A model generated the notes under the pieces. The model was not told the DNA's origin. It ran no database searches and saw only the letters and a list, made by a program, of their open reading frames with translations. From NCBI RefSeq assembly GCF_965228705.1, contig NZ_OZ245832.1:1240001-1304000 (forward strand): a DNA stretch of 64,000 bases, read 5' to 3'. This DNA comes from Croceimicrobium sp965228705. GTDB lineage: Bacteria; Bacteroidota; Bacteroidia; Flavobacteriales; Schleiferiaceae. This document shows positions 52,034 through 62,130 of the stretch, piece after piece. Position 1 is the stretch's first letter. Every line of letters starts with the position of its first letter. A program made the translations under genes and the position numbers.

Positions 52034-52735
52034 ATGCCGATTGTGGTATTCTATCAGGACCTTCTCCTACAGGCTCATCCTTCATGGCGTCCTTTTTTGG
52101 AAGTGGAATTTCAAAAGGAATATTTTCAAGAACTATTGCGAAAAATTAATAGCATTAATTCTAGCATTCCTGTTTATCCTCCGGCCCATTTATGGTTCAA
52201 AGCTTTAGAATTTTTTTCGATAGAGGATTGCAAAGTGGTTATTTTAGGACAAGACCCCTATCATGGGGCCGGTCAGGCACATGGCTTGGCTTTCTCCGTT
52301 CCAACCGGTACCGCTTTCCCTCCTTCCCTGCGAAATATTTTTAAAGAATTACAAAATGACCTGAATATTCCGGTCCCTTTCAGTGGAGATTTAAGCCCCT
52401 GGGCCAAGCAAGGTGTACTTCTCCTCAATGCCAGTTTAACGGTAGAAGATGGCCATGCCGGGGCGCATTTAAAATGGGGTTGGGAAAAGTTTACGGATGC
52501 CCTAATCGAGCATCTGGCTCAAAGGCAAAGGGAATTGGTTTTTATTCTTTGGGGAAAGTATGCTCAAAGCAAGAAAAAATACATTCCCACCGAAAAACAT
52601 TTTGTGTTGGAAGGCGTTCATCCCTCACCCTTATCAGCCCACCGAGGCTTTTTTGGCAGCAAACCCTTTTCCAAGACCAATCAATATCTCGAAAAACAAG
52701 GCTCCAAGGCAATTCAATGGCAGGTCGACTTCTAA
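52034..52735 (+). CDS. ung: Uracil-DNA glycosylase
   Basis: A 233-residue enzyme removing uracil from DNA. It shows VILGQDPYHGAGQAHGLAFS (catalytic Asp and water loop), LLLNASLTV and VHPSPLSAHRGFFG (the His motif). Length fits the UNG1 family. The following outer-membrane gene begins 19 bp before its stop. Confidence 0.95.
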   Translation: MPIVVFYQDLLLQAHPSWRPFLEVEFQKEYFQELLRKINSINSSIPVYPPAHLWFKALEFFSIEDCKVVILGQDPYHGAGQAHGLAFSVPTGTAFPPSLRNIFKELQNDLNIPVPFSGDLSPWAKQGVLLLNASLTVEDGHAGAHLKWGWEKFTDALIEHLAQRQRELVFILWGKYAQSKKKYIPTEKHFVLEGVHPSPLSAHRGFFGSKPFSKTNQYLEKQGSKAIQWQVDF

Positions 52736-54315
52736 GCTTCTTATTCGCCCTTTTGCTCTGCTCTGGCTTAAAAGCACAAGACTATACCATCCTGAGCGCC
52801 AAAGCAAGCTGGACTCGGGAACTGGAGGAAATTCTGCAAGACAGCCTCAGCCCGGCCCAATTGCGTTGGAAAATTCAGCAAGCGGGATTTTGGCTGCATT
52901 ATTGGAAAGGCGATAGTCTATTTAGTGGAACTAAACTTCAAATTGGCGAACTACAAATTCTTACGGATCAAGACAGTCTGCATTATAAGCATCCGGACGC
53001 ACTCCATTTAAATGACTCAAATTTCCGCTTAGTTCTGAGCAAGAAATTAAGGCAACAGTCTAATTTGGGCTTTCCATTTGCGGCCTTTCGGCTGATTGAT
53101 TATCAGTTGCTTGATGATAAGCTGAATGCCAGCCTGCTATTAGAAACCGGACCCTTTATTCAATTTGACTCCATCGTGGTTCTGGGTTATGAGGAGATTC
53201 ATCTGCCCTTACTTTACCAGGAAATCAACTGGCAGAAAGGAGCCGCTTACAGTGATACCTACCTTCAAAATTTACCCGACTATATTGGTCGTACGGCTTA
53301 TTTGCAAATGGAAAGAGCACCGGCTATTGCTTTCTTTCCAAATAAAGCCCGACTCTATTTATACCTCAAGAAACGCAGTTCAAACCTCATTAATGGGGTT
53401 TTAGGCTTAAACACTGATGATGCAGGAAACACGCAACTAACTGGCGATTTCCAGCTTAAGCTGCTCAATCTTTTTAACCGGGGCGAAGGGATTGATTTAC
53501 GTTGGCAAAGTCCGGGAGCCCAGGCTCAAGAATTTGAATTGGGATTTCGTTATCCTTACCTATTTAATAGCCCCTTAGGTTTAGCCGCCCAAATTGAAAT
53601 CTTTCGGCAAGACAGCAGTTTTGTGCGACAGGAATTTAAACTCGACCTCCCCTATCGTTTGGCACAGGCGGCGCACTTTAGCTTAGGTATAAGTTATTTC
53701 AGCTCGGAACCTCTGGGAATTACGGATGCCAATCAACAAATAAAATCCGTACAAACCCTGCGCTTTAATCTGGGCTTTGATATCGACCGTCGCAATGATG
53801 CCATTGTAGCTAGAAAGGGTTATGCCCTACAATTAAGTTTAGGCAGCGGTCAAAGGCAAAGTGAAGGACAGGAAAGCCGACAATTTGCCTGGGAGTCAAA
53901 CTTTCAATATTTCGCTCCCTATAAACGCTGGGTTTGGCATCAGGAAATACAAAGCGCTGGACTTAGTGGGCAAAACTTACAAGACAATGAGGTTTTCCGA
54001 ATTGGTGGACTACGAAGCCTGCGAGGTTTTAATGAATGGACCTTTTTTAGTCCCGCCTACGGAATTCTGCGTTCCGAGCTGCGCTATATGTTGGGTTCTT
54101 ACGATTATCTTAGTGCTTTCGCAGATTTGGGATTTACAGAAAGACAAGCTCAAGATCGCGGATTATGGGATCGACACAGCGGTATCGGATTAGGCCTTAA
54201 TTTTCAAACGAAAGGAGGAATTTTCTCGTTATTTCTGGCAGTGGGTCAGAGCAATCGGGATAGCTATGATTTCAGAGCCGGAAAAATTCATCTAGCCTAT
54301 GTAAACCGTTTCTGA
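52717..54315 (+). CDS. BamA/TamA-family outer membrane protein
   Basis: A 532-residue protein with signal peptide (1-19), POTRA-like region (about 30-270) and a C-terminal Omp85 barrel (about 280-532) containing FRIGGLRSLRGFNEW, the surface loop/strand motif of the family, and an aromatic end (YVNRF). Start 52717 (MAGRLL) is chosen because the open frame upstream overlaps ung. It probably inserts or exports outer-membrane proteins; it is shorter than BamA, so a secondary assembly role is plausible. Confidence 0.85.
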   Translation: MAGRLLSFLFALLLCSGLKAQDYTILSAKASWTRELEEILQDSLSPAQLRWKIQQAGFWLHYWKGDSLFSGTKLQIGELQILTDQDSLHYKHPDALHLNDSNFRLVLSKKLRQQSNLGFPFAAFRLIDYQLLDDKLNASLLLETGPFIQFDSIVVLGYEEIHLPLLYQEINWQKGAAYSDTYLQNLPDYIGRTAYLQMERAPAIAFFPNKARLYLYLKKRSSNLINGVLGLNTDDAGNTQLTGDFQLKLLNLFNRGEGIDLRWQSPGAQAQEFELGFRYPYLFNSPLGLAAQIEIFRQDSSFVRQEFKLDLPYRLAQAAHFSLGISYFSSEPLGITDANQQIKSVQTLRFNLGFDIDRRNDAIVARKGYALQLSLGSGQRQSEGQESRQFAWESNFQYFAPYKRWVWHQEIQSAGLSGQNLQDNEVFRIGGLRSLRGFNEWTFFSPAYGILRSELRYMLGSYDYLSAFADLGFTERQAQDRGLWDRHSGIGLGLNFQTKGGIFSLFLAVGQSNRDSYDFRAGKIHLAYVNRF

Positions 54316-54332
54316 GCCTGATGCTTAATACT

Positions 54333-54340
54333 TAACTTTG
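54333..54340 (+). promoter_or_regulatory. Predicted -7 box for the GWxTD gene
   Basis: TAACTTTG is an exact TAnnTTTG match ending 5 bp before the ATG at 54346, which predicts a nearly leaderless transcript. Confidence 0.6.
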
Positions 54341-54345
54341 CTACC

Positions 54346-55680
54346 ATGTATAAAAGATTAGTGTTTGCTTTACTATTTGTGGGACTCTGGCAATGCCGGG
54401 GCCCGGAAGGCTTGCAAACCAACAATCTTTCCTACCTCTACAATAAACAAGAAGTGGGCCTGCGCCCCAAGTTTAGTATTCATCCTATCAGTGATACTTT
54501 GTTTGAGGTACATTATCAGGTGCAAACCGACAATTTCTTATTCTCTCGGCCTACCGACGAATCGGATTATGAAGCGAGGATAAAGATCGAATACCGGCTC
54601 TTACCTTCTATTGAAAGCTCCACTCTTTTAGACAGTGGTTGGGTTCACATCAATCATCGCGTTCCAAAAGTGAAGAACGAAATTTTAGAAGGGCAGTTCA
54701 ATTTGCATATGCCGGATGACCTTGAAAAGGCCATGCTTTACCTTAAGGTTTACGATCTCAATCGCGGCAGCAGTCAGGCAAATTTCCTTTGGATTAATAA
54801 CCGGAATTACAATTCCCCCAGTTATTTCGAATTATTGGACAGTACTAACCGTCTGCTCTTTAAAAGTCATATTCCTGCAGGATTACCTTTTAAGATTCGT
54901 CATTGCCTGCTGGATAACAAAGAAATTTACGTGAGTCATTATCGACGTGAATTCCCCCTTGCTTTGCCTCCTTACTCCAGTAATCAGGATGAATCTTTTG
55001 ATATTAAGCCGGATACTACCTTCCTCGTGCCAACCGATCATTTGCTCAGCTTCAAAGAACCTGGCTTTTACCATTTCCGTTTAGACACCAGTCAGTGGCA
55101 AGGTTTTACTGTACAATATTTTTACCCCGGCTTTCCATTAGTTGGAAATCATCAGCAAATGGCAGAGCCCTTGCGCTACCTCACTACTCAGAAAGAATAT
55201 TCTGAAATGCAATCTTTAATGAATCAACCCGAAGCTTTGAAAAAGTGGATTGATGATTTTTGGATACGCAAGGGAGGCAGTTCCGAAAGAGCCAAAGCAT
55301 TAGTTGCAGCCTATTACCAAAGAGTAGAAGAAGCGAATAAACATTTTAGCTCCTACCTTGAAGGTTGGAAAACCGACCGTGGAATTGTGTATATCATTTA
55401 TGGCCCGCCTAATGCTGTATACCGCTCTTCATCTGGTGAAGCCTGGGTATATGGAAATGAAAATTCCTCCCTCTCCTATTATTTCAACTTCTTACACTTA
55501 GACAATCCTTTCAGCGATAATGATTATTCGCTGGAAAGATCCAATCAATACCGTTACGGCTGGGGTCAAGCGATCGAAGCCTGGCGAAGAGGCCATATCT
55601 ACAACTCGAAAGATATTCGTCGCGAACAAGATGACTATGACCAACTCCAATACCGAAGCCGATCTCCTATGTGGTATTAG
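54346..55680 (+). CDS. GWxTD domain lipoprotein
   Basis: A 444-residue probable lipoprotein (LWQC lipobox) with a beta-rich N-terminal region and the C-terminal GWxTD domain: GWKTDRGIVYIIYGPPNAVY and SGEAWVYGN. The domain is common in Bacteroidota secreted proteins; its function is not established. rlmB begins 50 bp inside the end. Confidence 0.85.
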   Translation: MYKRLVFALLFVGLWQCRGPEGLQTNNLSYLYNKQEVGLRPKFSIHPISDTLFEVHYQVQTDNFLFSRPTDESDYEARIKIEYRLLPSIESSTLLDSGWVHINHRVPKVKNEILEGQFNLHMPDDLEKAMLYLKVYDLNRGSSQANFLWINNRNYNSPSYFELLDSTNRLLFKSHIPAGLPFKIRHCLLDNKEIYVSHYRREFPLALPPYSSNQDESFDIKPDTTFLVPTDHLLSFKEPGFYHFRLDTSQWQGFTVQYFYPGFPLVGNHQQMAEPLRYLTTQKEYSEMQSLMNQPEALKKWIDDFWIRKGGSSERAKALVAAYYQRVEEANKHFSSYLEGWKTDRGIVYIIYGPPNAVYRSSSGEAWVYGNENSSLSYYFNFLHLDNPFSDNDYSLERSNQYRYGWGQAIEAWRRGHIYNSKDIRREQDDYDQLQYRSRSPMWY

Positions 55681-56386
55681 GCCCCTGCTCGAAGCCATTG
55701 AAGCAGGCAAGGAACTCGATAAAATTTACATTCAGAAAAACTTACAAGGAGCGCTCTTCAAGGAATTATGGGGCGTGATCAAGGAACATAAATTGCCCTA
55801 TACCGTAGTTCCCAAAACCCGTTTGGACAAGTTTACCCGTAAAAATCATCAGGGGGTAATCGCCACTATCAGTGTGGTACAAAGTGTAGACCTTAAAGAA
55901 GTGGTACAAGCTACCTGGGAAAAAGGTGAAGACCCACTGATTGTAATTCTGGATCGCGTGAGTGATGTGCGGAATCTAGGGGCTATTGCTCGCACAGCAG
56001 ATGCCGTGGGCGCCCATGCTCTGGTAACCACCATGCGCAATTCTGCGGCTTTTAATATGGATGCCATGAAAGCCTCGGCGGGTGCCCTTAATCACTTGCC
56101 CGTTTGCAAGGAAAGCAACCTCAATGAAACAGTAACCTGGCTGCAAATGAGTGGCATTCGCGTGGTTTCTTGCAGCGAGAAAACGAATCAACTATCCTAC
56201 GATACCGATCTCACCGGTCCCCTGGCCTTAATTATGGGATCCGAAGATAAAGGCGTTGCTCCCGAACGCTTAAAAGCATCAGATGAAGTGGTGAAATTAC
56301 CCATGCTGGGAAAGGTAGGTTCGCTGAATGTTTCTGTAGCTGCCGGAGCAGTTCTCTATGAAATCGTGAGACAGAGAAATCTTTAA
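55631..56386 (+). CDS. rlmB: 23S rRNA 2'-O-methyltransferase (RlmB, TrmH family)
   Basis: A 251-residue SPOUT methyltransferase. It has LLCGIRPLLEAIE and NHQGVIATIS in the N-terminal RNA-binding part, then VILDRVSDVRNLGAIARTA, LIMGSEDKGV and LNVSVAAGAVLYEI, the three trefoil-knot motifs. Start 55631 overlaps the GWxTD gene by 50 bp; ATG 55637 is an alternative. Confidence 0.92.
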   Translation: MTMTNSNTEADLLCGIRPLLEAIEAGKELDKIYIQKNLQGALFKELWGVIKEHKLPYTVVPKTRLDKFTRKNHQGVIATISVVQSVDLKEVVQATWEKGEDPLIVILDRVSDVRNLGAIARTADAVGAHALVTTMRNSAAFNMDAMKASAGALNHLPVCKESNLNETVTWLQMSGIRVVSCSEKTNQLSYDTDLTGPLALIMGSEDKGVAPERLKASDEVVKLPMLGKVGSLNVSVAAGAVLYEIVRQRNL

Positions 56387-56548
56387 ACATCGACTTCGTC
56401 GAAAGCAGGAATTTCACCAAGGCCCTATTGGCAGCTTAGCTTGGATTAATGAAATCTATTACCAAAGTCGAAATGTAATCCAACAGGGAGCTTGCGACCG
56501 ATCTAATTAGTATCTACTAAATACTGAAGAAACCTCAAGTTTCTTCCC

Positions 56549-56582
56549 AAAAAAACCGTCCCGAATTAAATTCGAGACGGTC
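56549..56582 (-). terminator. Rho-independent terminator of the 56609 gene
   Basis: A long stem with arms 56556-56568 and 56570-56582 (12 of 13 pairs, one C-A mismatch), a 1-base centre and an A-run to its left, which reads as T on the minus strand. It lies 26 bp after the gene stop. The 222-bp gap to rlmB holds nothing else I can support except a short open frame without a start. Confidence 0.75.
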
Positions 56583-56608
56583 CATAATATCGTAGTATTT
56601 AAATCCGA

Positions 56609-57541
56609 TTAGTTCTTCTGCCACTTTTTAACGGTGAGTACAGAACCGGCTTGCTGCACACGTAGTAAATACATGCCTTTAGCAAGATCGCTAATGGAGA
56701 ATGTCATTTCACCTTGGGAACCTTCGGCCTTAAATGACTGAATGAGACGGCCATTAAGGTCTAAAACCTCAAAGCTGGTTTGTGCATTCGCTTGATCGTA
56801 GGATACCTTTAAGTAGTCCTGCGCTGGATTGGGGAAATAACTAAAGTTGAAAAGCGGACGCTCTAGCAGACTCACATTGTCCGAAATCTCAAAAGCAGCC
56901 ACAGCAACGTGCATGGCTCCACTATTTTCCAAAACATTCATATCGTACATGCCCTGAATCACATTAGTGGGAGCACTAAAGTCAGCGGTGAAAGTACTGG
57001 CATTTTGTACCGAAATATTGCTAAAGTTTTCGAGTACCAGGTTGCCTTTACTCAACCATACTTTTTGAATTCCGGTAACGGCATTTTTAAATGATCCGGC
57101 CGGAACGCTAATTGTCATACCATTTAGGGTATTCCCAGGCTTCACACCATTGGGCTGCATTTGAATGCTATTGCTAGCGGGTGGCTGAATGGTGAAAGCC
57201 GATGGATCGAATGTCACCGTACTACTTCCAGCCACAACAAATAAATTGTAACTACCCGAAGGCGCATTAAGAGGTACCACCAGGGTTCCGGTAATTTGGG
57301 TTGGGCTGCTTACCTGAATATTGGAAAAACCGGTAATGCTGCCTTGGCTAATGGTAAAAGAACCTTGACTGTACTGCAATTGTACCGTAGCAGATCCTGC
57401 TTGATACTGGGTATTCTGACCCGAAATAATAATAGGCAAGCTCTGTCCTTGGCTGCCGATATTCGGTTGAATACTGGATGACTGCGCCATGAGGGAGCCT
57501 CCAAATAAACAAACCACAAAGAGAAGTAATGCTTTAGGCAT
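56609..57541 (-). CDS. T9SS-sorted IPT/Ig-like secreted protein
   Basis: A 310-residue exported protein: signal peptide (1-19), two Ig-like domains beginning IQPNIGSQGQSLPIIISGQ and MQPNGVKPGNTLNGMTISV, and a T9SS type A sorting domain in the last 80 residues (FSYFPNPAQDYLKVSYD onward). It is probably a surface binding protein; ligand unknown. Confidence 0.85.
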   Translation of the reverse strand: MPKALLLFVVCLFGGSLMAQSSSIQPNIGSQGQSLPIIISGQNTQYQAGSATVQLQYSQGSFTISQGSITGFSNIQVSSPTQITGTLVVPLNAPSGSYNLFVVAGSSTVTFDPSAFTIQPPASNSIQMQPNGVKPGNTLNGMTISVPAGSFKNAVTGIQKVWLSKGNLVLENFSNISVQNASTFTADFSAPTNVIQGMYDMNVLENSGAMHVAVAAFEISDNVSLLERPLFNFSYFPNPAQDYLKVSYDQANAQTSFEVLDLNGRLIQSFKAEGSQGEMTFSISDLAKGMYLLRVQQAGSVLTVKKWQKN

Positions 57542-57641
57542 ATAGTGAAATTTCAGAGTTAGTTCTGAAAATTAATGGTTTTCTGTGAAATAGAAGGGCC
57601 TCCAACTTTCTTTAACAGTATGGATGCGTGAACTTGAGCTT

Positions 57642-59624
57642 TTAATGAGTTGCTGCTTGACGGGCGAAATATTCCAAAGCTGGCTCATTCCTTAAGTCAT
57701 AAGCCAAGATATAATGCAGGCGGATCATTTCTTTATCATCCAAGGTACTAAGGTCCTTTGCCTCTTCTGCCGCCCACTTCTTTATGATGGTAAGCACATA
57801 AGTCTCATACATTCCTCTATCCTCATCAAACTCGGCTGCCTTTTCACGCAGGATGGCATAGGCTTGCGCCGATTGGGCATTATTAAAATAGCTCGAGGCC
57901 AGGTTAAGAATCCCCTCTTTGTAATAGGGCGAAATTTCGATGGCCCGACGATAATAAACCAGAGCACTATCTACTTCTCCCATTAAAGTGAAAGTATTCG
58001 CCAGGTTATTAGTCACCTGTAAATTATTGGGATGCAGCTGAAGAGCGATTCTATACTCCTGCAAGGCTTCGGGGTATCTCTGCTGATTGAGATAAGCCAA
58101 TCCACTGTAGAATTCCATAGGCATTCCCACCGGACTAATCTGGTAAAAATATAGGGGATCGGTTTCCTCCTTTAACTGAATCAATGCAGACCAATTAGCC
58201 TGACCATGGGCCACAATCATCTTACGGCTTATCTTCTCTCCTTTCCAACGTTCATAGCCGGCGTATGTAAATACAGCGACCAAAAGCAATAAGACTGAAA
58301 GGCTTAATACTTGCCAGGATTTGGAGGGGCCTCTACCTTTTAAACTCAGATCGGCCGAATTTAAAAGCCCTGCCGCCAGCATAAAGAGGGTTTGATGAAA
58401 AATACGCTCGCGAGGAAAGCTAAAAACGGATACTACTAAAAAGCCTGTGAGAACTGCCAATAAGAGATGGGGACTCCATTTGGCATTGCCATGGCGCATC
58501 TGCCGAAAGGCCTGTTGAACCAAAGCCAATACAAAAGCTAAAAATAATAGTATGCCGAAAGGTCCGGTCTCGGCCCATATCCAGAGGTAGTCATTATGAG
58601 GTCTTTGGAATTGTACGATGCCTTGTCGAGCGCGATAAACCTCCGAACCATACATCGGGAATTCTATTCTCCAGTTCCCAGGCCCCAGCCCTAATAATCC
58701 CTGATCTTGAATCATGGCTAGGCTATAATCCCACATCTGCAATCGTTCACCGGTGGTAAAACTCTTTTCGGTGCCGCTAGTTTCAATCATCCGACTTTGT
58801 AGGGCCTTCCCCTCACCTGTTTTGGTCAAGACCACTTTGTATTGCACCAGGAAAATCGGAATGAGCAGCACTAAGCACAGAAACCAAAGGCTTCCCCTAG
58901 CATAGCTGAGTTTTGGAATCCATCTCCGCAGTAAATAAGTCAAACTAATGACCGCAATGCCAGCCATTGCTCCCAATAAGGCAGACCGGGAGCGCGTAAA
59001 ATAGATTAAAGCCAAGCTTATGATAGCCACCAATATTCCGAGGATTCGTGCAGGCCATGGTTTTTTCCCTTTTGGATGCTTAGCGAGTAGACTAAAAGGA
59101 AGCAAGAGTACTAAGGCCGAAGCCAATAAATTATGATGCGCCATAGGGCCACGCAGTTCCGTAAATGGAAAATTTTGCAGCTTAGCAGTCCAATGTGGAA
59201 GAATGTTTTTAGTGAGGGTAAAAGCAATTATCAGGAGTAAGGAAATTAGGGCCGACCAGGCCAAATAGCTCCTTTTACGATCATCCCATTCCTGGCTCGA
59301 AACCACAATAAATAAAATGAAATAGCCAACATCTTTAAGCAAGGGTACTACAGTTTCAGTACCAGCACCATGCCAGAGCCACGAAATTGTTTCAAGCAAG
59401 AGAAAGCCAAGGAAAAAAAGGGCCGGAAGAGACTTTAAGGCCTTAAACCAGGCCGCTTTGGGATAACTGAAGCCAATTATTAACAAGAGGAATAGCCCCA
59501 GTAAAAACATACGCGGATGCAGGGCTGGATCAAGGGCCATATCATCCCGCATTAAAACCAAGCTCGGGGGCAGAAGGATAATGAGTAAAGCAGGGATTAA
59601 GGAAAGAATATTGCGTTTGCTCAT
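57642..59624 (-). CDS. O-antigen ligase-like membrane protein with C-terminal TPR
   Basis: A 660-residue protein with about twelve helices (residues 10-430). The periplasmic segment GLLGLGPGNWRIEFP and RPHNDYLWIWAETGPFGILLF are typical of Wzy_C ligase/polymerase proteins. Residues about 500-620 hold tetratricopeptide repeats (YPEALQEYRIALQLHPNN, DSALVYYRRAIEISPYY). It may ligate or polymerise surface glycan, consistent with the glycosyltransferases at 33-36 kb. Confidence 0.87.
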   Translation of the reverse strand: MSKRNILSLIPALLIILLPPSLVLMRDDMALDPALHPRMFLLGLFLLLIIGFSYPKAAWFKALKSLPALFFLGFLLLETISWLWHGAGTETVVPLLKDVGYFILFIVVSSQEWDDRKRSYLAWSALISLLLIIAFTLTKNILPHWTAKLQNFPFTELRGPMAHHNLLASALVLLLPFSLLAKHPKGKKPWPARILGILVAIISLALIYFTRSRSALLGAMAGIAVISLTYLLRRWIPKLSYARGSLWFLCLVLLIPIFLVQYKVVLTKTGEGKALQSRMIETSGTEKSFTTGERLQMWDYSLAMIQDQGLLGLGPGNWRIEFPMYGSEVYRARQGIVQFQRPHNDYLWIWAETGPFGILLFLAFVLALVQQAFRQMRHGNAKWSPHLLLAVLTGFLVVSVFSFPRERIFHQTLFMLAAGLLNSADLSLKGRGPSKSWQVLSLSVLLLLVAVFTYAGYERWKGEKISRKMIVAHGQANWSALIQLKEETDPLYFYQISPVGMPMEFYSGLAYLNQQRYPEALQEYRIALQLHPNNLQVTNNLANTFTLMGEVDSALVYYRRAIEISPYYKEGILNLASSYFNNAQSAQAYAILREKAAEFDEDRGMYETYVLTIIKKWAAEEAKDLSTLDDKEMIRLHYILAYDLRNEPALEYFARQAATH

Positions 59625-59697
59625 ATTGGGTTTCAGGCTTAGCGCGTCCTAAATTATAAATATTGATCGGAGTCGCTAGGGTGCTCGATTAGCTTCT

Positions 59698-59705
59698 TAT
59701 CTTCG
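59698..59705 (+). promoter_or_regulatory. Candidate variant -7 box for the peptidase gene
   Basis: TATCTTCG is one base off TAnnTTTG and ends 18 bp before the ATG at 59724. Confidence 0.4.
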
Positions 59706-59723
59706 GGCATCAAATTTAGCATT

Positions 59724-62090
59724 ATGCGAAAGCTTCGATATATCGTTTTCCTCCTGGTTCCATTTCTATTGCAGGCCCAGTACAATTGTATGGACAGCAA
59801 GCAAGCTGTGCAGGCCCTCTCCACTCCTAATATCAATAACAATGCGAAGAGCGACACCTTTGATATCTTGGATTATGAGCTCTTTCTGGACCTTTATGGA
59901 ATTGCCCAACAAGAATTTAAAGCCGAAGCCCGAATTCAATTTACGCCTCGTATTGCCAATGTCAGTCGACTTAATCTCGACCTCTGGAAGCTTCAAGTTG
60001 ATTCCGTGAAATTTCCGGGCCTTTCTGGCAGCTACAGCTATAATGATTCCCTTCTGCAAATTGATTTTAGCAATGCACTAAACCTGGGAGATACCGCCGC
60101 GGTGTGGATTTATTACAGTGGCTATCCTCAGGGCGACCCTTTAAATTGGGGTGGCTTTCATGCCGCGCAGGGCTATTATTACAATTTAGGAGTAGGCTTC
60201 GGATCCAATCCGCATACCTATGGCCGAGCCTGGTTCCCCTGCTATGATAATTTTGTAGAGAAATCTACCTACAGCTTAAATCTACTCAGCAAGGCCCCTA
60301 TGCGCCCTTTATTAAGCGGCGATCAAATCACTCGCAACACCCAAGGAGATAGTATTCTAAGCTCAGCTCGCTTAGACAAACCCATTCCTACCTACCTCAT
60401 CAGTTTTGCCCTGGCCAATTATCAATTCTTAAGCGATACCGTGGCCGCAGCCAATGGAATTTTAGACATCTTATTAGCCGCTAAAGCCGGAGATACCAGC
60501 AATTTAAAAGCCTCCTTTGTAAACCTCAAGCCCACAATTCATGCCTTTGAGCATTATTTTGGTCCTTATCAATGGCCGCGGGTTGGCTATGCTGCTACTA
60601 CCGTTGGTGCCATGGAACATGCCACTAGCATTTCCTATCCCATCAATTTGATAAATGGCAACCTCAACGGTGAGGATATCATGGCCCATGAATTGGCGCA
60701 TCATTGGTTTGGGAACCTTATTACCTGCGAAACAGCAGATGATATGTGGATCAATGAAGGCATGGCGGAGTTCAGCTCCCATCTATATACCGAGCAAGTT
60801 TATGGTCGTGATGAATACCTGGACATCGTGCGGGAAAATGCCTGGAACGTACTTCTCAATGCCGCCAGCCGTGATGGCAATATGCACCGTTCCCTCTATG
60901 GAATGCCTCATGAGTATGTATACGGCTATCATGTCTACCAAAAAGGCGCCATGGTAGGACATAATATGCGCCATTATCTTGGCGATAGCGTATTTTTCCA
61001 TTCCCTTCAACAGCTTTTTAGCGACCATGCCTATGGTAATTTAAACAGTGTGGATTTCCGTGATGAGATGATTCGAATCAGTGGAAATACCGACTTACAA
61101 GAGTTCTGGCAAGATTGGGTTTTCGAAGCGGGCTATCCGCAGTTTAGTGTAGAGGATTGGTCCTATCAGGATTTAACCCAAAGGGTAAATCTCAGCTTAA
61201 AGCAAAGGACCTATGCGGCTCCCAATTATTTCAATCAGGTACCCGTGGATATAACCTTCTTTAAGGCAGATGGTACTCACTTTACCCAAAGGCTGATTCA
61301 CTCTGGTAAAGAGAGTCAGCATAATGGTATTCTTATCCCCTTCAAGCCGATTGCCGTGCTGGCTTCCTACAGCGGTTCTTTATTAACGGCAACAGGTAGA
61401 GATCATTTACATTTTGATCAGGCCGGCAGCCAAACCGCCAGCTATGGAGGCATGACGGTAAGTACCGAGAATTTTGTAGATACCGGCTCTGTAGTGGTGA
61501 TGCAACACTTGGTAGCAGCAGAAAAAGATTCTGCCAATCCCTTTGATTTCCGCTTGGGACAAAAGCATTATTTCAGTGTTCAGAATCTGTATTTCCAACA
61601 AAGCACCTTAAAAGGAGAATTGCGATTTGATGGCAGCACACGTGGGATGGACCAGGATTTATTGCAAAATGGAAACGATAGCTTGGTGGTGCTTTATCGC
61701 CCGAAAGGAGCCCAACAATGGAACTTATATCCACATCAGCAAAAGCAAGCCAGCAGTCCCAATTCACGCATTGGCAGCTTTATCTTAAATCCTTTGTTGA
61801 GTGGCGATTATGTATTAGCCAACAGCGATGAAAGTCTGGCCTTAGAAGTAGTAAACACAGAAAACCAAAATATTCGTCTGTTCCCCAATCCGGTTCAAGA
61901 CAGTCTAACATTAGTATCAGAAAGTGGTCCTATGGACTGGCAAATCGAATTGATTACTCCGGCGGGGCGTACCCGTATTCAAGAGAAGTATGAGCATCAA
62001 ACGGAATTAAAAATTAGCATGGAGCGTTTTCCTGCTGGCAATTACATTCTTAAGGTGAATGGTCAGGAGTTTAAGATCGTTAAGATTTAA
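59724..62090 (+). CDS. Secreted M1-family metallopeptidase with T9SS sorting domain
   Basis: A 788-residue aminopeptidase-type enzyme: signal peptide (1-18), beta-sheet N-terminal domain (about 45-210), GAMEHATS exopeptidase motif, zinc motif HELAHHWFGN with downstream Glu in MWINEGMAEF, and a catalytic C-terminal helical domain. The last 70 residues (LFPNPVQDSL onward) are a T9SS type A sorting signal, so it is secreted through the outer membrane and probably degrades peptides outside the cell. Confidence 0.92.
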   Translation: MRKLRYIVFLLVPFLLQAQYNCMDSKQAVQALSTPNINNNAKSDTFDILDYELFLDLYGIAQQEFKAEARIQFTPRIANVSRLNLDLWKLQVDSVKFPGLSGSYSYNDSLLQIDFSNALNLGDTAAVWIYYSGYPQGDPLNWGGFHAAQGYYYNLGVGFGSNPHTYGRAWFPCYDNFVEKSTYSLNLLSKAPMRPLLSGDQITRNTQGDSILSSARLDKPIPTYLISFALANYQFLSDTVAAANGILDILLAAKAGDTSNLKASFVNLKPTIHAFEHYFGPYQWPRVGYAATTVGAMEHATSISYPINLINGNLNGEDIMAHELAHHWFGNLITCETADDMWINEGMAEFSSHLYTEQVYGRDEYLDIVRENAWNVLLNAASRDGNMHRSLYGMPHEYVYGYHVYQKGAMVGHNMRHYLGDSVFFHSLQQLFSDHAYGNLNSVDFRDEMIRISGNTDLQEFWQDWVFEAGYPQFSVEDWSYQDLTQRVNLSLKQRTYAAPNYFNQVPVDITFFKADGTHFTQRLIHSGKESQHNGILIPFKPIAVLASYSGSLLTATGRDHLHFDQAGSQTASYGGMTVSTENFVDTGSVVVMQHLVAAEKDSANPFDFRLGQKHYFSVQNLYFQQSTLKGELRFDGSTRGMDQDLLQNGNDSLVVLYRPKGAQQWNLYPHQQKQASSPNSRIGSFILNPLLSGDYVLANSDESLALEVVNTENQNIRLFPNPVQDSLTLVSESGPMDWQIELITPAGRTRIQEKYEHQTELKISMERFPAGNYILKVNGQEFKIVKI

Positions 62091-62100
62091 GGAAAAAGTC

Positions 62101-62108
62101 TAACTTCG
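62101..62108 (+). promoter_or_regulatory. Candidate variant -7 box for the 62131 gene
   Basis: TAACTTCG, the same eight bases as at 24864, ends 22 bp before the ATG at 62131. Confidence 0.4.
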
Positions 62109-62130
62109 GTACCCTTATAAATCTACAATT

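Noticed and set aside
56387..56510. Short open stretch after rlmB that reads like a degraded protein end (ends GACDRSN)
   Set aside because: It has no ATG, is about 40 codons and matches nothing I know. It could be a gene relic, but the evidence is too thin to call.
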